A stretch of 37,550 bases of DNA from NCBI GenBank assembly GCA_049515555.1, contig JBEKTY010000070.1:1-37550 (forward strand), in the 5' to 3' direction. This DNA comes from JBEKTY01 sp049515555. Its GTDB lineage: Bacteria > Planctomycetota > Planctomycetia > Pirellulales > Thermoguttaceae. Below, piece by piece: positions 1 through 7,226 of this stretch; within the stretch, counting starts at the first letter, position 1; every line of letters starts with the position of its first letter. The position numbers were made by a program, and so were the translations under genes. The notes below the pieces were generated by a model that ran no database searches, was not told where the DNA came from, and saw only the letters and a list, made by a program, of their open reading frames with translations.

Positions 1-2
1 GG

Positions 3-599
3 GGCTACAAGACCCGCAATTTCGAGTCGAGCGAAACCCGTTCCTCCACCAGCATCTTGTTTGCGATCAAGTCGTCCGTGGCCAAGTCGCTCAAGGAAGA
101 CCAGGGGCACCAGTCGGACCAGGGAGAGGTCTGGGCGGAGATTGACCGTGTTCAGAGCGCCCTGGGGACCGATTCTCCCACCAGTGCGCTCGGCGACACG
201 TATGACTCGTGCCGGCAGCGGATCTCGGAGTTCCAGGAGAAACTCCCCTACGTGGAAGGGGCCACGGGGCTGGCAGTCGCCATCGGCGAGAAAATCGTCA
301 CCCTCGACCTGTTCGACAAGCCGGCCACCTGCCGGAAGGTCTGGAAGCGGCTGCTTTCCGGCCTGGTGCTGGATGCCCTGGAAGTCCAACCCGGCGATAC
401 GCAGGTTGAGGTTGGCGAGGTTGAGCGGGTGATAGCCACCGTAAGCAACCTGCCGTGGGAAAAGGCCGATCAGGTGGGCGAAGGCGAGGAATACCGGGCT
501 TCTGCCGACGGCCTGTTGGTCTCGGCCCTGGTCTACCAAGGCGTACCAGTCCATGCCAGCGCCGTGGCCGAGCGGGATTGGTTGATCGGCGAGGGGTAG
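3..599 (+). CDS. ARPP-1-like (DUF6569) protein, 5' end outside window
   Basis: The reading frame is open from the left edge (first complete codon at 3) to a TAG at 597-599, so the N terminus is missing. A TTG at 57 could start translation, but the upstream codons read smoothly as GYKTRNFESSETRSS, so I treat it as partial. The pattern (arginine/serine-rich start, QGEVWAEIDRVQ, then VEGATGLAVAIGEKIVTLDLFDKPATCRKVWKRLLSG and a late VPVHASAVA) resembles the ARPP-1 domain, the ARG and Rhodanese-Phosphatase-superfamily-Associated Protein domain. Its biochemical role is unknown; it has been proposed to act in regulatory or stress contexts. There are no membrane segments or signal peptide in the visible part. 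The family call comes from remembered motif order and is moderately sure. It lies just left of a tRNA fragment, so it may belong to an integrated element. Confidence 0.65.
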   Translation, partial: GYKTRNFESSETRSSTSILFAIKSSVAKSLKEDQGHQSDQGEVWAEIDRVQSALGTDSPTSALGDTYDSCRQRISEFQEKLPYVEGATGLAVAIGEKIVTLDLFDKPATCRKVWKRLLSGLVLDALEVQPGDTQVEVGEVERVIATVSNLPWEKADQVGEGEEYRASADGLLVSALVYQGVPVHASAVAERDWLIGEG

Positions 600-618
600 G
601 GTTAGCGACTGGGGCCGG

Positions 619-644
619 TGGTAGCCGGTTGGCGAAAGCTACCA
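619..644 (+). terminator. Possible weak hairpin terminator after the ARPP-1-like gene
   Basis: TGGTAGC at 619-625 pairs with GCTACCA at 638-644, a 7-bp stem with a 12-nt loop 20 nt past the stop codon. No T-run follows, so termination is only a guess. The rest of 600-891 holds no convincing gene. A T-rich stretch near 796-815 and the approach to the tRNA fragment are its only features. Confidence 0.25.
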
Positions 645-891
645 GAGCAGGGCCAGTCGCCCCACCGGCGCGAACACGGCGGCCAACGCGGGGCTGCCGT
701 GGCCCGTGGCCGGGCGTGTTGGCCCCGACGCGACCTTGGGCCGGGCCTTGGGCCTCTTTGCCCGAACGGAATCGAAAACGGCACTTGTGACCAAATACTT
801 TTTCGCTTTTGCCCCTGTTTTCCCGGACGGAAAGGGCTCAAAATGCGGCAAAACAGCCCCGAGGGAGCAGCGAGGGGGCTCAATCACGTGC

Positions 892-933
892 TTTCTAATC
901 CGCTTGTCGGAGGTTCGAATCCTCCCGGGCGTG
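892..933 (+). tRNA. 3' half of a tRNA-Arg (TCT)-like gene; probable attachment-site scar
   Basis: An intact T-arm is visible: stem GGAGG 909-913, loop TTCGAAT 914-920, stem CCTCC 921-925, followed by a 7-nt acceptor strand CGGGCGT 926-932. Upstream, TTTCTAATCCGC gives an anticodon loop with TCT and the 3' half of its stem. The bases before 892 cannot pair with TCCGC, and no D-arm or 5' acceptor (expected to resemble GCGCCCG) is present. The gene is therefore broken exactly at the anticodon loop, a usual crossover point for tyrosine-recombinase integration into tRNA genes. It is not expected to be functional. The TCT identity is read from the loop only. Confidence 0.7.
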
Positions 934-949
934 CTAATACAAACACTTG

Positions 950-1312
950 TTAGAAAATCAGATCTCGTTTGCAGGTTCGGCCAGGAAGGATTCTGTCGAT
1001 CACCGGGTGCGGGGCGGGGAGCATTTGGAGGGCGTGGGCGGCCGTGAACAACACATAGTCGGCCCCGGCATACCGAACTTGCTCGACGAACTCCTTGAGC
1101 TTGAAGGAATCGACGGCCCGCTGAAATGGCAGCGGGGCACCACTTCTCGGCACAGTCTGCGCCGTCCAGTGGACGCCGATCCCGTAGCGGCACTTCGCCA
1201 GCCAGTCGGTGTTGGCCCGCTGGTAGTTCGGTTGCTCAGCGCCGAAGAGCCTGCGTACTTGCGCACAAGCTGCACCAGCAGCCAACGTGACCATGAAATG
1301 TCGCCGTTTCAT
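950..1312 (-). pseudogene. Exported alpha-L-fucosidase-like protein, C-terminally truncated
   Basis: It starts at ATG 1312 with a Tat/Sec-like leader (MKRRHFMVTLAAGAACAQ) behind an upstream GGAGG-type ribosome site. The 120-residue product keeps an N-terminal TIM-barrel-like beginning: YGIGVHWTAQTVPRSG, then FVEQVRYAGADYVLFTAAHALQMLPAPHPVIDRILPGRTCKRDLI. This resembles the opening of exported alpha-L-fucosidase-like/GH29-type planctomycete proteins of several hundred residues. It stops two codons after that point, 17 bp from the tRNA fragment, so most of the barrel and the catalytic residues are missing. I infer that a recombination event next to the tRNA removed the 3' part. It lies 10 bp downstream of the GH16 gene on the same strand and was probably its operon partner. 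The family assignment is tentative; the truncation is the firmer claim. Confidence 0.6.
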
Positions 1313-1322
1313 GTGTCCCTCC

Positions 1323-2111
1323 TCACTTCTTCTCAACCAGATCGTAGACCCGCACGTAGTCCACCAAGAACTCGTCGGGCAGCCTGGCCTTGGCGATGTC
1401 CCCGGCCCAGCGGCCAACCTCGTCGCTCAGGAGGATGTACTCGGGCACCTGCGACGGCCCGCCGCCCTTGGTGCGCCACGTTTCCTTGCCATCGACGTAG
1501 AAGATGTACTCGTCCGGTTTCCACCAGACCGCAAACGTGTGGAAGTCCTGTATTACGCCGGGCACCTGGACGACCTTGCCTTCGGACTTGTGGTCCTTGC
1601 CATAGCCGTTCCAATGGAACGTGTGCTGCACTCGGTCGTCGAGCCAGGGCTTCTCCATGATGTCGATCTCGGTGCCATCCCGGCCGCCGGTCGCCCCTTT
1701 TCCGAAACCCTTGGGCATCATCCAGAAGGCCGACCAGTGGCCCGGCTGCTTCTGAAATTGAATACAAGCGACGTAGTAGCCGAAGGCGTGCTCGAACTTG
1801 CCCTGCGTGGTGACACAGCCGTCGATGTATCGGTCGCCTTCCTTCAAGGTCTTGATCGCCAGGTGCCCCTTGCCATCGAGCGCCACGGCCTTGCGGTCCC
1901 ACCAGCCGCCCTTCCGTTTGCCGTCAGGCCGGTACACCCATTTGGTTTCATCGAGCTTCGTGCCCTCGAACTCGTCGTGCCAGACCATCTTCCAGGTCTT
2001 GCCTTCGGGGGCTGGGGGCAGATCGTCCCCGTCCTTCGATTCTTGGGCAACGGCCAGACCGGCCGATACCACAAACAAGGTGATGGCAAGGATGGGGCGT
2101 AATACGTTCAT
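1323..2111 (-). CDS. Secreted GH16 family glycoside hydrolase
   Basis: A 262-residue protein with a Sec signal peptide (about residues 1-22, cut near AVAQE) followed by a GH16 jelly-roll domain that retains almost the full family length. The active-site signature ExDxxE is intact as TEIDIME (E138, D140, E143). GH16 enzymes cleave beta-1,4 or beta-1,3 bonds in glucans and galactans; the exact substrate cannot be read here. Aromatic residues around FWMMPKGF and WWKPDEYIFYVDGKETW fit the substrate cleft and the typical C-terminal strands. Start 2111 is chosen because GGAGG lies 8 nt upstream and the signal peptide begins there; an upstream in-frame ATG at 2144 lacks both. It is divergent from a second GH16 gene, and the truncated gene follows it. 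Confidence 0.9.
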   Translation of the reverse strand: MNVLRPILAITLFVVSAGLAVAQESKDGDDLPPAPEGKTWKMVWHDEFEGTKLDETKWVYRPDGKRKGGWWDRKAVALDGKGHLAIKTLKEGDRYIDGCVTTQGKFEHAFGYYVACIQFQKQPGHWSAFWMMPKGFGKGATGGRDGTEIDIMEKPWLDDRVQHTFHWNGYGKDHKSEGKVVQVPGVIQDFHTFAVWWKPDEYIFYVDGKETWRTKGGGPSQVPEYILLSDEVGRWAGDIAKARLPDEFLVDYVRVYDLVEKK

Positions 2112-2148
2112 CTTGGCATCCTCCGAAGCTGGGTAATCGGCCACGTCG

Positions 2149-2178
2149 TTGTGCTACCACCGGTCGTCAGTTTACAAT
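2149..2178 (+). promoter_or_regulatory. Candidate sigma70-like promoter for the rightward GH16 gene
   Basis: TACAAT at 2173-2178 matches the -10 consensus at five of six positions and sits 57 bp before the ATG at 2236. A poor -35 (TTGTGC at 2149-2154) lies 18 bp upstream. The 124-bp gap between the two divergent GH16 genes must hold promoters for both directions. No clear leftward promoter was seen. Confidence 0.3.
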
Positions 2179-2235
2179 ACGGGAACGGCGGTCGCTACCA
2201 TCCGCCCCACCTGGATGCCTGCTGGAGATGCCGTC

Positions 2236-3111
2236 ATGCGAATCCCGTTGCCCGTGCTGGTCATGCTGTACGCTGCTGTCACCCTGGCCGCTGATCCACC
2301 AGCCGCCGACAAGCGGCCGACCAAGATATGGAACCGGCAAGGCCCGTTGGGCGAAACACCGAAACGGATCACCGATGCCTACCCTCTCTCCGATCAGGAG
2401 AGCAAGGGCGGTTGGGTGAAGTTCGAGCCGATGAGCGACGAATTCGAAGGCAAGGAACTGGATCGCAACAAGTGGGTGTTGGGGATCGTCGGGTGGAAGG
2501 GCCGTCAGCCTGCCCTTTTCAGCGAGAGGAACGTCACCGTGTCGGACGGCAATCTGCATCTCACGATGCGGAAAGAGAAGCTACCCGCTGAATTGGAAAA
2601 ACAGGGCTACCACGACTACACCTCGGCTGCTCTCCACTCCAAAGTCCGCTCCAGCTACGGGTATTACGAAGTCAAGGCAAAGCCGATGAATTCGGGTGGC
2701 TCAAGTTCGTTCTGGTTCCACGACGAAGGGAAGTCTGACTGGCGGACGGAGATCGACGTGTTCGAGATCGGGGGCAAGGCAAAGGGTTTTGAGCACAAGG
2801 TCAACATAACGGTCCATGTCTGGCAAACGCCCACAGAGAAAAAGCATTGGCAGGTCGGCGGGGCCTGGATAGCCCCCTGGCGACTGGCCGACGATTACCA
2901 CGTCTACGGATTCGATTGGGGCAAGGACGAACTGAGGTTCTATGTGGATGGCGTGCTTGTTCGCTCTGTCGAGAATACGCACTGGCACCAACCACTCTTG
3001 CTGACCTTCGACAGCGAAACAATGCCTGAGTGGATGGGGATGCCGAAGGATGAGGACTTGCCCTCGACGTTCAGCGTCGAATACGTGAGGGCGTGGAAGC
3101 ATCGGCCATAG
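2236..3111 (+). CDS. Secreted GH16 family glycoside hydrolase, second paralogue
   Basis: A 291-residue protein with a short signal peptide (residues 1-19, MRIPLP...TLAAD) and a GH16 domain. The catalytic motif is TEIDVFE (E172, D174, E177). SDEFEGKELDRNKWVLG near residues 67-83 is the usual first-strand motif (DEF-G--LD--KW), and VDGVLVRSVENTHWHQP marks the late strands. It differs strongly from the neighbouring GH16 (shorter leader, an inserted YHDYTSAALHSK region), so this is old divergence or a different substrate subfamily rather than recent duplication. ATG 2236 has GGAG 8 nt upstream and opens the signal peptide; ATG 2215 is an alternative. It likely works outside the cytoplasm with its neighbour on a beta-glucan or galactan. 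Confidence 0.88.
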   Translation: MRIPLPVLVMLYAAVTLAADPPAADKRPTKIWNRQGPLGETPKRITDAYPLSDQESKGGWVKFEPMSDEFEGKELDRNKWVLGIVGWKGRQPALFSERNVTVSDGNLHLTMRKEKLPAELEKQGYHDYTSAALHSKVRSSYGYYEVKAKPMNSGGSSSFWFHDEGKSDWRTEIDVFEIGGKAKGFEHKVNITVHVWQTPTEKKHWQVGGAWIAPWRLADDYHVYGFDWGKDELRFYVDGVLVRSVENTHWHQPLLLTFDSETMPEWMGMPKDEDLPSTFSVEYVRAWKHRP

Positions 3112-3227
3112 AGTGCTCCCCCGCCCGTCCTGAAGGCCAGGACTTGCGTTGCCAGCCACGCCTCCAGGTCGGGTTTGGAGGCGTTGCCGATAACCTTCTC
3201 GCCAACTCACACCAGGAGCCCCCACCG

Positions 3228-3392
3228 ATGAGTGACACGTCCGGCAAGGTCCCAGAAGAGCGGCCCACCAACCTCATGACCCTGCATCGCCAGCTTGAGG
3301 AACTGGCGGCCCGGACAAAGCCAAGCAGCCCTTCCGCAGGAGATCGGCGGAAGGACATCCAGGGGCCGGTCCTGGTGATTCGAGCGAAGTAG
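3228..3392 (+). CDS. Small hydrophilic protein, unknown function
   Basis: A 54-residue reading frame starting MSDTSGKVPEERPTN, with AGGAG about 10 nt upstream of ATG 3228. It is charged, with a short predicted helix (MTLHRQLEELAARTK) and an ending GPVLVIRAK, and has no signal peptide or membrane segment. It sits between the rightward GH16 gene and a convergent methyltransferase. I do not recognise the family. The plausible ribosome site and amphipathic helix favour a real gene, but it is short. Confidence 0.45.
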   Translation: MSDTSGKVPEERPTNLMTLHRQLEELAARTKPSSPSAGDRRKDIQGPVLVIRAK

Positions 3393-3428
3393 GGTTGCTG
3401 ACATATCGGTCATCGGTTGCCATCCCGG

Positions 3429-4034
3429 TCACGTCCGCTCAATCGTCGCCAGCCAAGCCTTCGGGCCGCCGGGGCTGACCGCCATCCTGCCCGGCACTTC
3501 AATAGACTCAAAGCGGGTCGGCTCGATCTTCTGAACCTTCCATCCATTCTGGAAGGCATCTCGGATCTCCTGCTGGGTGACTCGCCTTGGCCCCTCGGTC
3601 CCCGGCTCCTCGTCGGAGAAACAGAGGATGTACAGCAATCCGCCAGACCGAAGGACCTCCACGAGCCCCTCGACAAATACGGGGCGCTCGTCGTCGATGA
3701 AGGTGTGAAACAAGCCACAGTCGATCACGGTGTCGAACTGACGGCCGAGCTTGCTCAGCTCCAGGGCATTCCCAAGGGCGAAATGGGCATCGATCCCTCG
3801 TTGAGCGGCCTTGGCCTTGGCTCGCTCGATAGCCACTGGCACGAAGTCGAGTCCCCAACTCTCGTGCCCTTTGGCTGCCAAGTACAAAATGTTTTCACCA
3901 GTGCCACATCCCACGTCGAGAATACTGCCACGAATCTGGCCCGCCTCGGCCAGCCTGATGATCGCAGGTTGTGGCCGCCCGGTGTCCCACGGGGCTTGGC
4001 CTTGGTACATCTGCTCGAACAGTTGACGATCCAT
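3429..4034 (-). CDS. Class I SAM-dependent methyltransferase
   Basis: A 201-residue cytosolic protein with the Rossmann-type SAM-binding signature ILDVGCGTGENILYLA (VGCGTG at residues 41-46), an acidic residue after strand 2 (WGLDFVPVAIERA), and DTVIDCGLFHTF at the strand 4 position. The N-terminal WDTGRPQPAIIRLAE segment is typical of the thiopurine-methyltransferase-like group of small-molecule methyltransferases. The methyl acceptor cannot be read from sequence. The length is normal for the family. Spacing to neighbours is large (about 150 bp upstream to the membrane-protein operon), so it probably has its own promoter. It converges with the small gene at 3228. Confidence 0.85.
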   Translation of the reverse strand: MDRQLFEQMYQGQAPWDTGRPQPAIIRLAEAGQIRGSILDVGCGTGENILYLAAKGHESWGLDFVPVAIERAKAKAAQRGIDAHFALGNALELSKLGRQFDTVIDCGLFHTFIDDERPVFVEGLVEVLRSGGLLYILCFSDEEPGTEGPRRVTQQEIRDAFQNGWKVQKIEPTRFESIEVPGRMAVSPGGPKAWLATIERT

Positions 4035-4187
4035 TGAAACTCTTATGTGTGTGTGCTATCGAGCAACCAAGGCACCGGCGAGAACGCCCTTGGTCTTGGA
4101 ATAAATCTGTGGATCATCGCCTGCCCGAGGCCCGGCAATAAGCGTGGCTCCCTTCTGTGTCCAAATCGAATCGTCTTCGTACATAAT

Positions 4188-4634
4188 TCATTTCTCCTCA
4201 GCGGGGATGTTCTGAACATGCCCTTGAACGTGGCTTGTCAGCCACAACACCACGCAGTACAGGAGGAAGAGGGCCGGTCCTTCGCAAGCGATCCAGAACG
4301 GCGGCATGCCGACAACAACATCCAGTACAAGCATTCCCAGACCAAATAAGAGCGTCAAGACGGCCACGAACTTCACGACGGGCAGGTAGCGACGGACATT
4401 CAAGGAGAGGAACAGCAACACCGCTCCATGCATGGCATACATGATCGACAAGGAACGGGTCAAGTAGCCGACGATTGGTCCATCAGGAAGTGCGCCCATC
4501 CCCAAGCATTGGTGGATGTCCTGCATCCATGCCAGCGGCATCATGGAGGGAAACAGGGCCGCGAACATGATGATGCCATCGAGCCGCAACAGCAGCACGA
4601 GAGCTTTTTCGTAGCGATTCATCGGTGTGGTCAT
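4188..4634 (-). CDS. Small four-helix membrane protein
   Basis: A 148-residue, strongly hydrophobic protein with about four membrane helices: near residues 8-30 (ALVLLLRLDGIIMFAALFP), 57-77 (YLTRSLSIMYAMHGAVLLFL), 84-107 (PVVKFVAVLTLLFGLGMLVLDV) and 110-132 (PPFWIACEGPALFLLYCVVLWL). I cannot place it in a named family. Its ATG at 4634 overlaps the TGA of the phosphatase/glycosidase fusion (ATGA at 4631-4634), so the two are translationally coupled and probably function together at the membrane. An internal ATG at 4622 is possible but lacks this coupling. Confidence 0.75.
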   Translation of the reverse strand: MTTPMNRYEKALVLLLRLDGIIMFAALFPSMMPLAWMQDIHQCLGMGALPDGPIVGYLTRSLSIMYAMHGAVLLFLSLNVRRYLPVVKFVAVLTLLFGLGMLVLDVVVGMPPFWIACEGPALFLLYCVVLWLTSHVQGHVQNIPAEEK

Positions 4635-6259
4635 CGTCGGTCCTTTGGCAGCAAATAGATGTCGCCATCGGGACTCCCCAGTTGGTGTTCCATTGCCGTT
4701 CGACCGGTCGCCACGCTGGTCCGTGGCTGTGAAAACCGGATGGTCACATCCCGATTCCCCATCGGGTTGTAGATCACCGTCCCGGCGTCGAACTCCCGTT
4801 TCACCGTGCCATCGGCCGCCGTCGTTCCTGCCGAAACCGGCCTGCCTACACTCTTGTTCCAGAAGGAATACCAGTCGTGCAGATGGTCGGGCGTGGGCAA
4901 CGGATTGGGGTCGGAGAAGAGACAGTAACCGTTGCCGTGCGTCAGGGCCAGCGTCGTTGTCGCCCGCATCAAGTGGAGGTCATCTCTGGACTTGTGGAAC
5001 CACGTCTCCAGACAGTTCACCCGAGGTGACCGAAGGTTCTTTTCGGCCCAGACCAGCGTGTCGGCGATCCGTTTCCAGTCTTCGGCAGTCTTACTACGAT
5101 AACACTCCATGAAACAGCCGTTGATGAACGGGGCCGTCTGCGGCGTCGTGCGGTCATTGGCATTGCAGATAATCAACGCACTGTCGCCAATGGCCTCACG
5201 CACTTCCTTGACCAAAGCGAGCCTGCTAGCGTCATCCGACCACCAATCGAGCATCACGCCATCGACGGCGCCTGACGCCATTGCCGCCTTGGCCTGCTTG
5301 GTGACTTGGCGGCGAAACCCAGGGTTGTGGAAGTCGAGGCATAGAAACTGCCCTTCGTCCCAGCCAGGAACGATTCGCCCTTGGCTGTCCCGCAGCCACC
5401 AGGAATGTCCCTCGGGCAGGTAGCTCTTGTGGGCATCCCGGTAGCGTATTTCAGCGATGAGAATGAAGTTCGGATTGAGGGCCAAGAGCTTCTGACGAAA
5501 CACCTTGGCCGTCTCGATGCTATCCTTATCGAAACCGTCTGCCAGCCCGATGTGCAGATTGTCCCACTTGAGCCGGAAGAACTGCGGGTCGTGCCAGACC
5601 AAATCGTGACGGGCCAGAGTATGGAGCGGCGATTCGTCATGCACATTCGTCGCAGGGTTCCACGCCTGAAACACGGAAGGGAATCGCCGTGCCTCGATCC
5701 GCTGCTGGGCGGAACGCTCCACCGTCTTGCACGGGGCCTTGAAAGCACACACATCCCGGAAAAGCCCCACACAAGCTGATGAGGTTCCAGCCTTCTTCAT
5801 CCAGGCCACGGCTTGTTCGGGTGTCCAGCCATGTTGAGCCATGCAGATGATGGCCGAGGCGGACGGACCTCGGTTCATACCATAGTGACAATGGACGTAG
5901 AGTGGACCAGGCTGTTCCGCCGCCGTCTTCACGATCTGAACGGCCTGGGCCTCCTTGATCGCATCGTAACCCAACGGAACATGCACGTAGCCGATTCCGT
6001 ATTTCTTTGCCAGAGCCACGTCCGGGGCGGTGCCATCCACACAGAGGATCGTCTTGATGCCAAGCTTGGTCAGAAATCGGAAGCCCTCTTCGCCGTTGGG
6101 TTTCGAGCCAGAATACAGACCGTCGGCGAGTTGGTAAAGGTTGTCTACGCCCGCCCCGTCGAGCTTCTTTGGGAAGGCGTTGGGCTTGTGATCTTCGGCT
6201 CCGCAGACCGGGCCCATGAATGCGAACGCAAGGCAAATCGTGACGACTGATGTCTTCAT
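4631..6259 (-). CDS. Exported fusion: CX5R phosphatase domain plus glycoside-hydrolase-like TIM barrel
   Basis: A 542-residue protein with a signal peptide (residues 1-20, ending GPVCGAE). Residues about 35-175 form a dual-specificity/tyrosine-phosphatase fold: YSGSKPNGEEGFRFLTKLGIKTILCVDG, then the catalytic P-loop VHCHYGMNRGPS with nucleophile C124 and R130 (CX5R). Residues about 195-520 look like a hypothetical glycosyl-hydrolase TIM barrel: DNLHIGLADGF, LNPNFILIAEIRYRD, GQFLCLDFHNP, AVDGVMLDWWSDD, and a C-terminal beta region (AGTVIYNPMGNRDVTIRF). Exported phosphatases of this type are common in planctomycetes; joining one to a glycosidase-like barrel is unusual. Start 6259 opens the signal peptide behind GAGGGG. 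It is the third gene of a tight leftward operon: a 5-bp gap upstream and an ATGA overlap downstream. The substrate might be a phosphorylated polysaccharide, which is inference. Confidence 0.82.
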   Translation of the reverse strand: MKTSVVTICLAFAFMGPVCGAEDHKPNAFPKKLDGAGVDNLYQLADGLYSGSKPNGEEGFRFLTKLGIKTILCVDGTAPDVALAKKYGIGYVHVPLGYDAIKEAQAVQIVKTAAEQPGPLYVHCHYGMNRGPSASAIICMAQHGWTPEQAVAWMKKAGTSSACVGLFRDVCAFKAPCKTVERSAQQRIEARRFPSVFQAWNPATNVHDESPLHTLARHDLVWHDPQFFRLKWDNLHIGLADGFDKDSIETAKVFRQKLLALNPNFILIAEIRYRDAHKSYLPEGHSWWLRDSQGRIVPGWDEGQFLCLDFHNPGFRRQVTKQAKAAMASGAVDGVMLDWWSDDASRLALVKEVREAIGDSALIICNANDRTTPQTAPFINGCFMECYRSKTAEDWKRIADTLVWAEKNLRSPRVNCLETWFHKSRDDLHLMRATTTLALTHGNGYCLFSDPNPLPTPDHLHDWYSFWNKSVGRPVSAGTTAADGTVKREFDAGTVIYNPMGNRDVTIRFSQPRTSVATGRTAMEHQLGSPDGDIYLLPKDRR

Positions 6260-6264
6260 CAGGT

Positions 6265-6429
6265 TCACCCCTCGCTTTCGTCGTAATCGTGTTCTCGGGC
6301 TTTCCGCCAACCTGCTTTCCAGGATTGCCGCTTGGCGGCGTCGGTCTCTTCCTCATAAGGATTGTCGCTGACGTCGACGCCTTCCCCATAGGCTTCGTAG
6401 CCTTCGTCGAAGGTCTCGTTGTTGGGCAT
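6265..6429 (-). CDS. Rmf/CrpP-like small protein
   Basis: A 54-residue acidic protein with the pattern FDEGYEAYGEGVDVSDNPYEEET, then RQSWKAGWRKARE. A glycine-rich first part, an NPY turn and a C-terminal SWxxGW helix are typical of the ribosome-modulation-factor-like (Rmf/CrpP) fold found in bacteria and phages. Rmf itself dimerises ribosomes in stationary phase; many relatives have no known role. ATG 6429 is 4 bp from the upstream stop and has a purine-rich GGGGAGGGG-type site inside the upstream gene. It lies between a hypothetical protein and the phosphatase fusion in one operon. Confidence 0.6.
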   Translation of the reverse strand: MPNNETFDEGYEAYGEGVDVSDNPYEEETDAAKRQSWKAGWRKAREHDYDESEG

Positions 6430-6433
6430 CGGC

Positions 6434-6739
6434 CTATCCCTTCCCCTCCCCGCCGCCCGCATGATCCGTCCGCACGTCCGCCATCTGCGTCAGGACGTTA
6501 TGGGCGAAGTCGAAACCGGCCTCCCGCAAGGCGATCTCCACCTTCTTCTTACTGGGCGGCTCACCATTCACGTACACAAGGCCCCAATGCACGGTTCCGC
6601 CACCCTCGACATGCACTCCGGTCGCCACTTCCTTGACCAGGAGCTTCGGGTTCAACCGAGCCATCAAGTGGTGGATGGGCAGGAACTCATGTTCGTCCCG
6701 CACCGAGAACGCTTTGGGCAATTCGACTTTGGCGTGCAT
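6434..6739 (-). CDS. Conserved-looking hypothetical protein, first gene of the operon
   Basis: A 101-residue soluble protein (MHAKVELPKAFSVRDEHEFLPIHHLMARLNPKLLVKEVATG) with no signal peptide or membrane helix, and a basic/acidic mixed C terminus ending HAGGGEGKG. ATG 6739 has AGGAG 7 nt upstream, a good start. The compact mixed alpha/beta pattern (VHWGLVYVNGEPPSKKKVEIALREAGFDF) suggests a small folded domain, but I do not recognise it. It leads the operon that continues with the Rmf-like protein, the phosphatase fusion and the membrane protein. Confidence 0.6.
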   Translation of the reverse strand: MHAKVELPKAFSVRDEHEFLPIHHLMARLNPKLLVKEVATGVHVEGGGTVHWGLVYVNGEPPSKKKVEIALREAGFDFAHNVLTQMADVRTDHAGGGEGKG

Positions 6740-7226
6740 GGAATGGCTCCTAACGGACGACCACTCGAAAACCGTCTGTTTCGCCTGGCCTGTTTTGACT
6801 CTTCATTTCCAACGGTGCGGGTTCCTCCTGCTCCGGATACTCCTGTTCTTCCTTCTCCTCCCATTCGTCCGCCGTTGAAAAGCCTGCCTTTACAGAGATC
6901 GTTGGCGATTTTTAGGCGAAGGCCCGCTCAGTCGAACACGTACCTCATAAGGCGTATGAATTTACATTTTCCCGCAAGATCGATGTGGCAAGCCAGCCAA
7001 CAGGTTATGAACTTTGTCGAACACCGTAAGTTTCGAACATACCCCCGAGGCGTTCGACAAACACGGGCTGGGTACGCAGAAAACGAAAAAACAAAAGAAT
7101 AACCCACTGTCGGGCGGGTAGTTGTCAGTTGGCAGTTGCCGGTCGGCGGTTGGGAGTTTCGTCGGGTAAGGGGACGGTCCCGGCCCTCACCCTGGCCCTC
7201 TCCCAGAGGGAGAGGGGACGGAGCGG
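6740..7226. other. Gene-free region with inverted TCGAAC boxes and a composition boundary
   Basis: No convincing gene in 487 bp. It holds TTTGTCGAAC (7013-7022) and its exact inverse GTTCGACAAA (7052-7061), with a near-palindromic GTTTCGAAC (7030-7038) between them and a further GTCGAACAC at 6931-6939. This could be an operator or an end of an element. An A-rich stretch follows (7077-7100). GC content rises clearly to the right of about 7120. Confidence 0.5.
7196..7216. repeat. Dispersed hairpin repeat, CCCTCTCCC family
   Basis: CCCTCTCCC, AGA, GGGAGAGGG: a perfect 9-bp stem with a 3-nt loop, preceded by CCTCACCCTGG. Related copies occur at 11810-11830 and 18178-18215. It overlaps the region just after the creatininase-like gene on the minus strand, where a hairpin could end transcription. 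Confidence 0.7.

Noticed and set aside
892..933. A complete, functional tRNA-Arg gene
   Set aside because: The T-arm and anticodon loop are good, but there is no 5' acceptor strand, no D-arm and no partner for the 3' half of the anticodon stem in the preceding 60 bp.
942..960. An integron attC-like site near CTTGTTAG
   Set aside because: It contains GTTAGAA rather than a full GTTRRRY core, and no paired R-box or integron integrase was found.
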